From Euryarchaeota archaeon UBA128 (GTDB lineage: Archaea; Thermoplasmatota; Poseidoniia; Poseidoniales; Poseidoniaceae), in contig DALZ01000053.1 in the NCBI GenBank assembly GCA_002496955.1, positions 1 through 5,106 on the forward strand: a DNA stretch of 5,106 nt, given 5' to 3'. Below, piece after piece: positions 4,672 through 5,106 of this stretch (position 1 is the first letter of the stretch; each line of letters begins with the position of its first letter). Made by a program: the position numbers and the translations under genes. The notes beneath the pieces are model-generated. The model was not told the DNA's origin. It saw only the letters and a list, made by a program, of their open reading frames with translations, and made no database searches.

Positions 4672-5106
4672 TTATCCATGCTCTACTGGGCAATTTAATT
4701 TATATGGGCAACGAGTACAATACAACTTACATTTTGCCAATGGTAACCGATTGACATCACCAATTCTATAGAAATCATTTTGCAGGATATTCATATTGTG
4801 AACATCTTTCTCAAGCAGTTGTTTTGCTTCCTGTAGTGTGCTTTGTTCAGGTTTAAAGCTTACAGAAGACCATTTCCCTTTTCTATATTCAATACTGTGT
4901 AAGACAAATTTTTCTGCTAAATTCGGTAAATATTGGTTTCCTTTTGACCATAATAACATCGAGGATAACTCTAGGTCGTGATATGGCTGCTTGTGCTCAG
5001 CCTGAAAATTAAGTCTTACTAAGTGCCATTTTGATTTTACGCGGAAGACGATGTCAGGTGAACAGTATACCTCAAGATGGCCAAAAAAAGTTTTTTTTAT
5101 TCGTTT
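4672..5106 (-). CDS. RecB/Cas4-like PD-(D/E)XK-fold protein, C-terminal part, apparently missing catalytic residues
   Basis: The frame is open from the stop at 4672 to the right window edge, so at least 144 residues are present and the N-terminus lies outside; the ATG at 4959 is internal. The order of elements matches the RecB-family nuclease domain of Cas4, AddB and related proteins. A motif II-like SPDIVFRV is followed by a strand read as WHLVRLNF, a helix (HDLELSSMLLW) where active enzymes have Q(L)xxYA, then a C-terminal cysteine group CKLYCTRCPYKLNC with the C-x2-C-x5-C spacing of the 4Fe-4S clamp. In active relatives the strand reads like (I/V)DWKT. Aligned from the PD Asp, the expected Asp 13 residues on is Arg and the Lys 15 on is Asn. 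The motif II Asp and the cysteines are kept. It may bind DNA without cutting, or be decaying. No cas1, cas2 or repeats are visible, so a CRISPR role is not supported. It is upstream of the transporter on the same strand, 48 bases away. Confidence 0.7.
   Translation of the reverse strand, partial: KRIKKTFFGHLEVYCSPDIVFRVKSKWHLVRLNFQAEHKQPYHDLELSSMLLWSKGNQYLPNLAEKFVLHSIEYRKGKWSSVSFKPEQSTLQEAKQLLEKDVHNMNILQNDFYRIGDVNRLPLAKCKLYCTRCPYKLNCPVEHG

Noticed and set aside
4672..4959. Treating the right-end gene as a complete 95-residue protein starting at 4959
   Set aside because: The frame stays open to 5106 and the added residues contain the motif II-like SPD and following strand of the same domain, so the ATG is internal.
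4647..5018. 11-base direct repeat ATTAAGTCTTA at 4647-4657 and 5008-5018
   Set aside because: A few 11-base matches are expected by chance in a window of this size, and one copy is inside coding sequence; no mobile element or att-site structure accompanies it.
4672..5106. Cas4 of a CRISPR-Cas system
   Set aside because: No repeats, cas1 or cas2 are visible, and the C-terminal cysteine pattern is shared by many RecB-family proteins.

Overview
The window looks like a piece of an archaeal chromosome, moderately AT-rich and gene-dense. The strongest clue is a short triosephosphate isomerase of about 220 residues with the compact archaeal layout. A Sec59/VTE5-type membrane kinase and Shine-Dalgarno-like GGAG/GAGGTG sites are compatible with this. 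A planktonic euryarchaeon such as Marine Group II (Poseidoniales) would fit, but that placement is a guess from gene content. No tRNA, rRNA, CRISPR array, transposase or phage gene was seen.

Left edge (1-207): the first 38 or so codons of succinyl-CoA ligase beta subunit (sucC) run leftwards off the window. A 91-base divergent intergenic region separates it from the rightward genes.

Centre (208-3335): five co-directional genes form a probable operon. They are a polyprenol/phytol-kinase-like membrane protein, a thioredoxin-fold redox protein with a CNHC motif, a 42-residue cysteine-rich DUF1289-like microprotein whose start overlaps the previous stop, a sugar-1-phosphate nucleotidyltransferase with a C-terminal left-handed beta-helix, and archaeal triosephosphate isomerase. 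The kinase and nucleotidyltransferase could both feed lipid-linked glycan synthesis, and the isomerase is central carbon metabolism. The redox protein and microprotein form a tight translationally coupled pair.

Right side (3336-5106): a 97-base convergent junction with short inverted repeats is followed by two leftward genes. In transcription order these are a RecB/Cas4-like PD-(D/E)XK-fold protein, cut off by the right edge and apparently lacking its catalytic D and K while keeping its C-terminal cysteine cluster, and a 10-TM putative metal exporter (ArsP_2-like) with two copies of a GLxPGCG motif.

The genes are mostly recognisable housekeeping or accessory types. The least ordinary items are the coupled cysteine microprotein and the apparently inactive nuclease-like protein.
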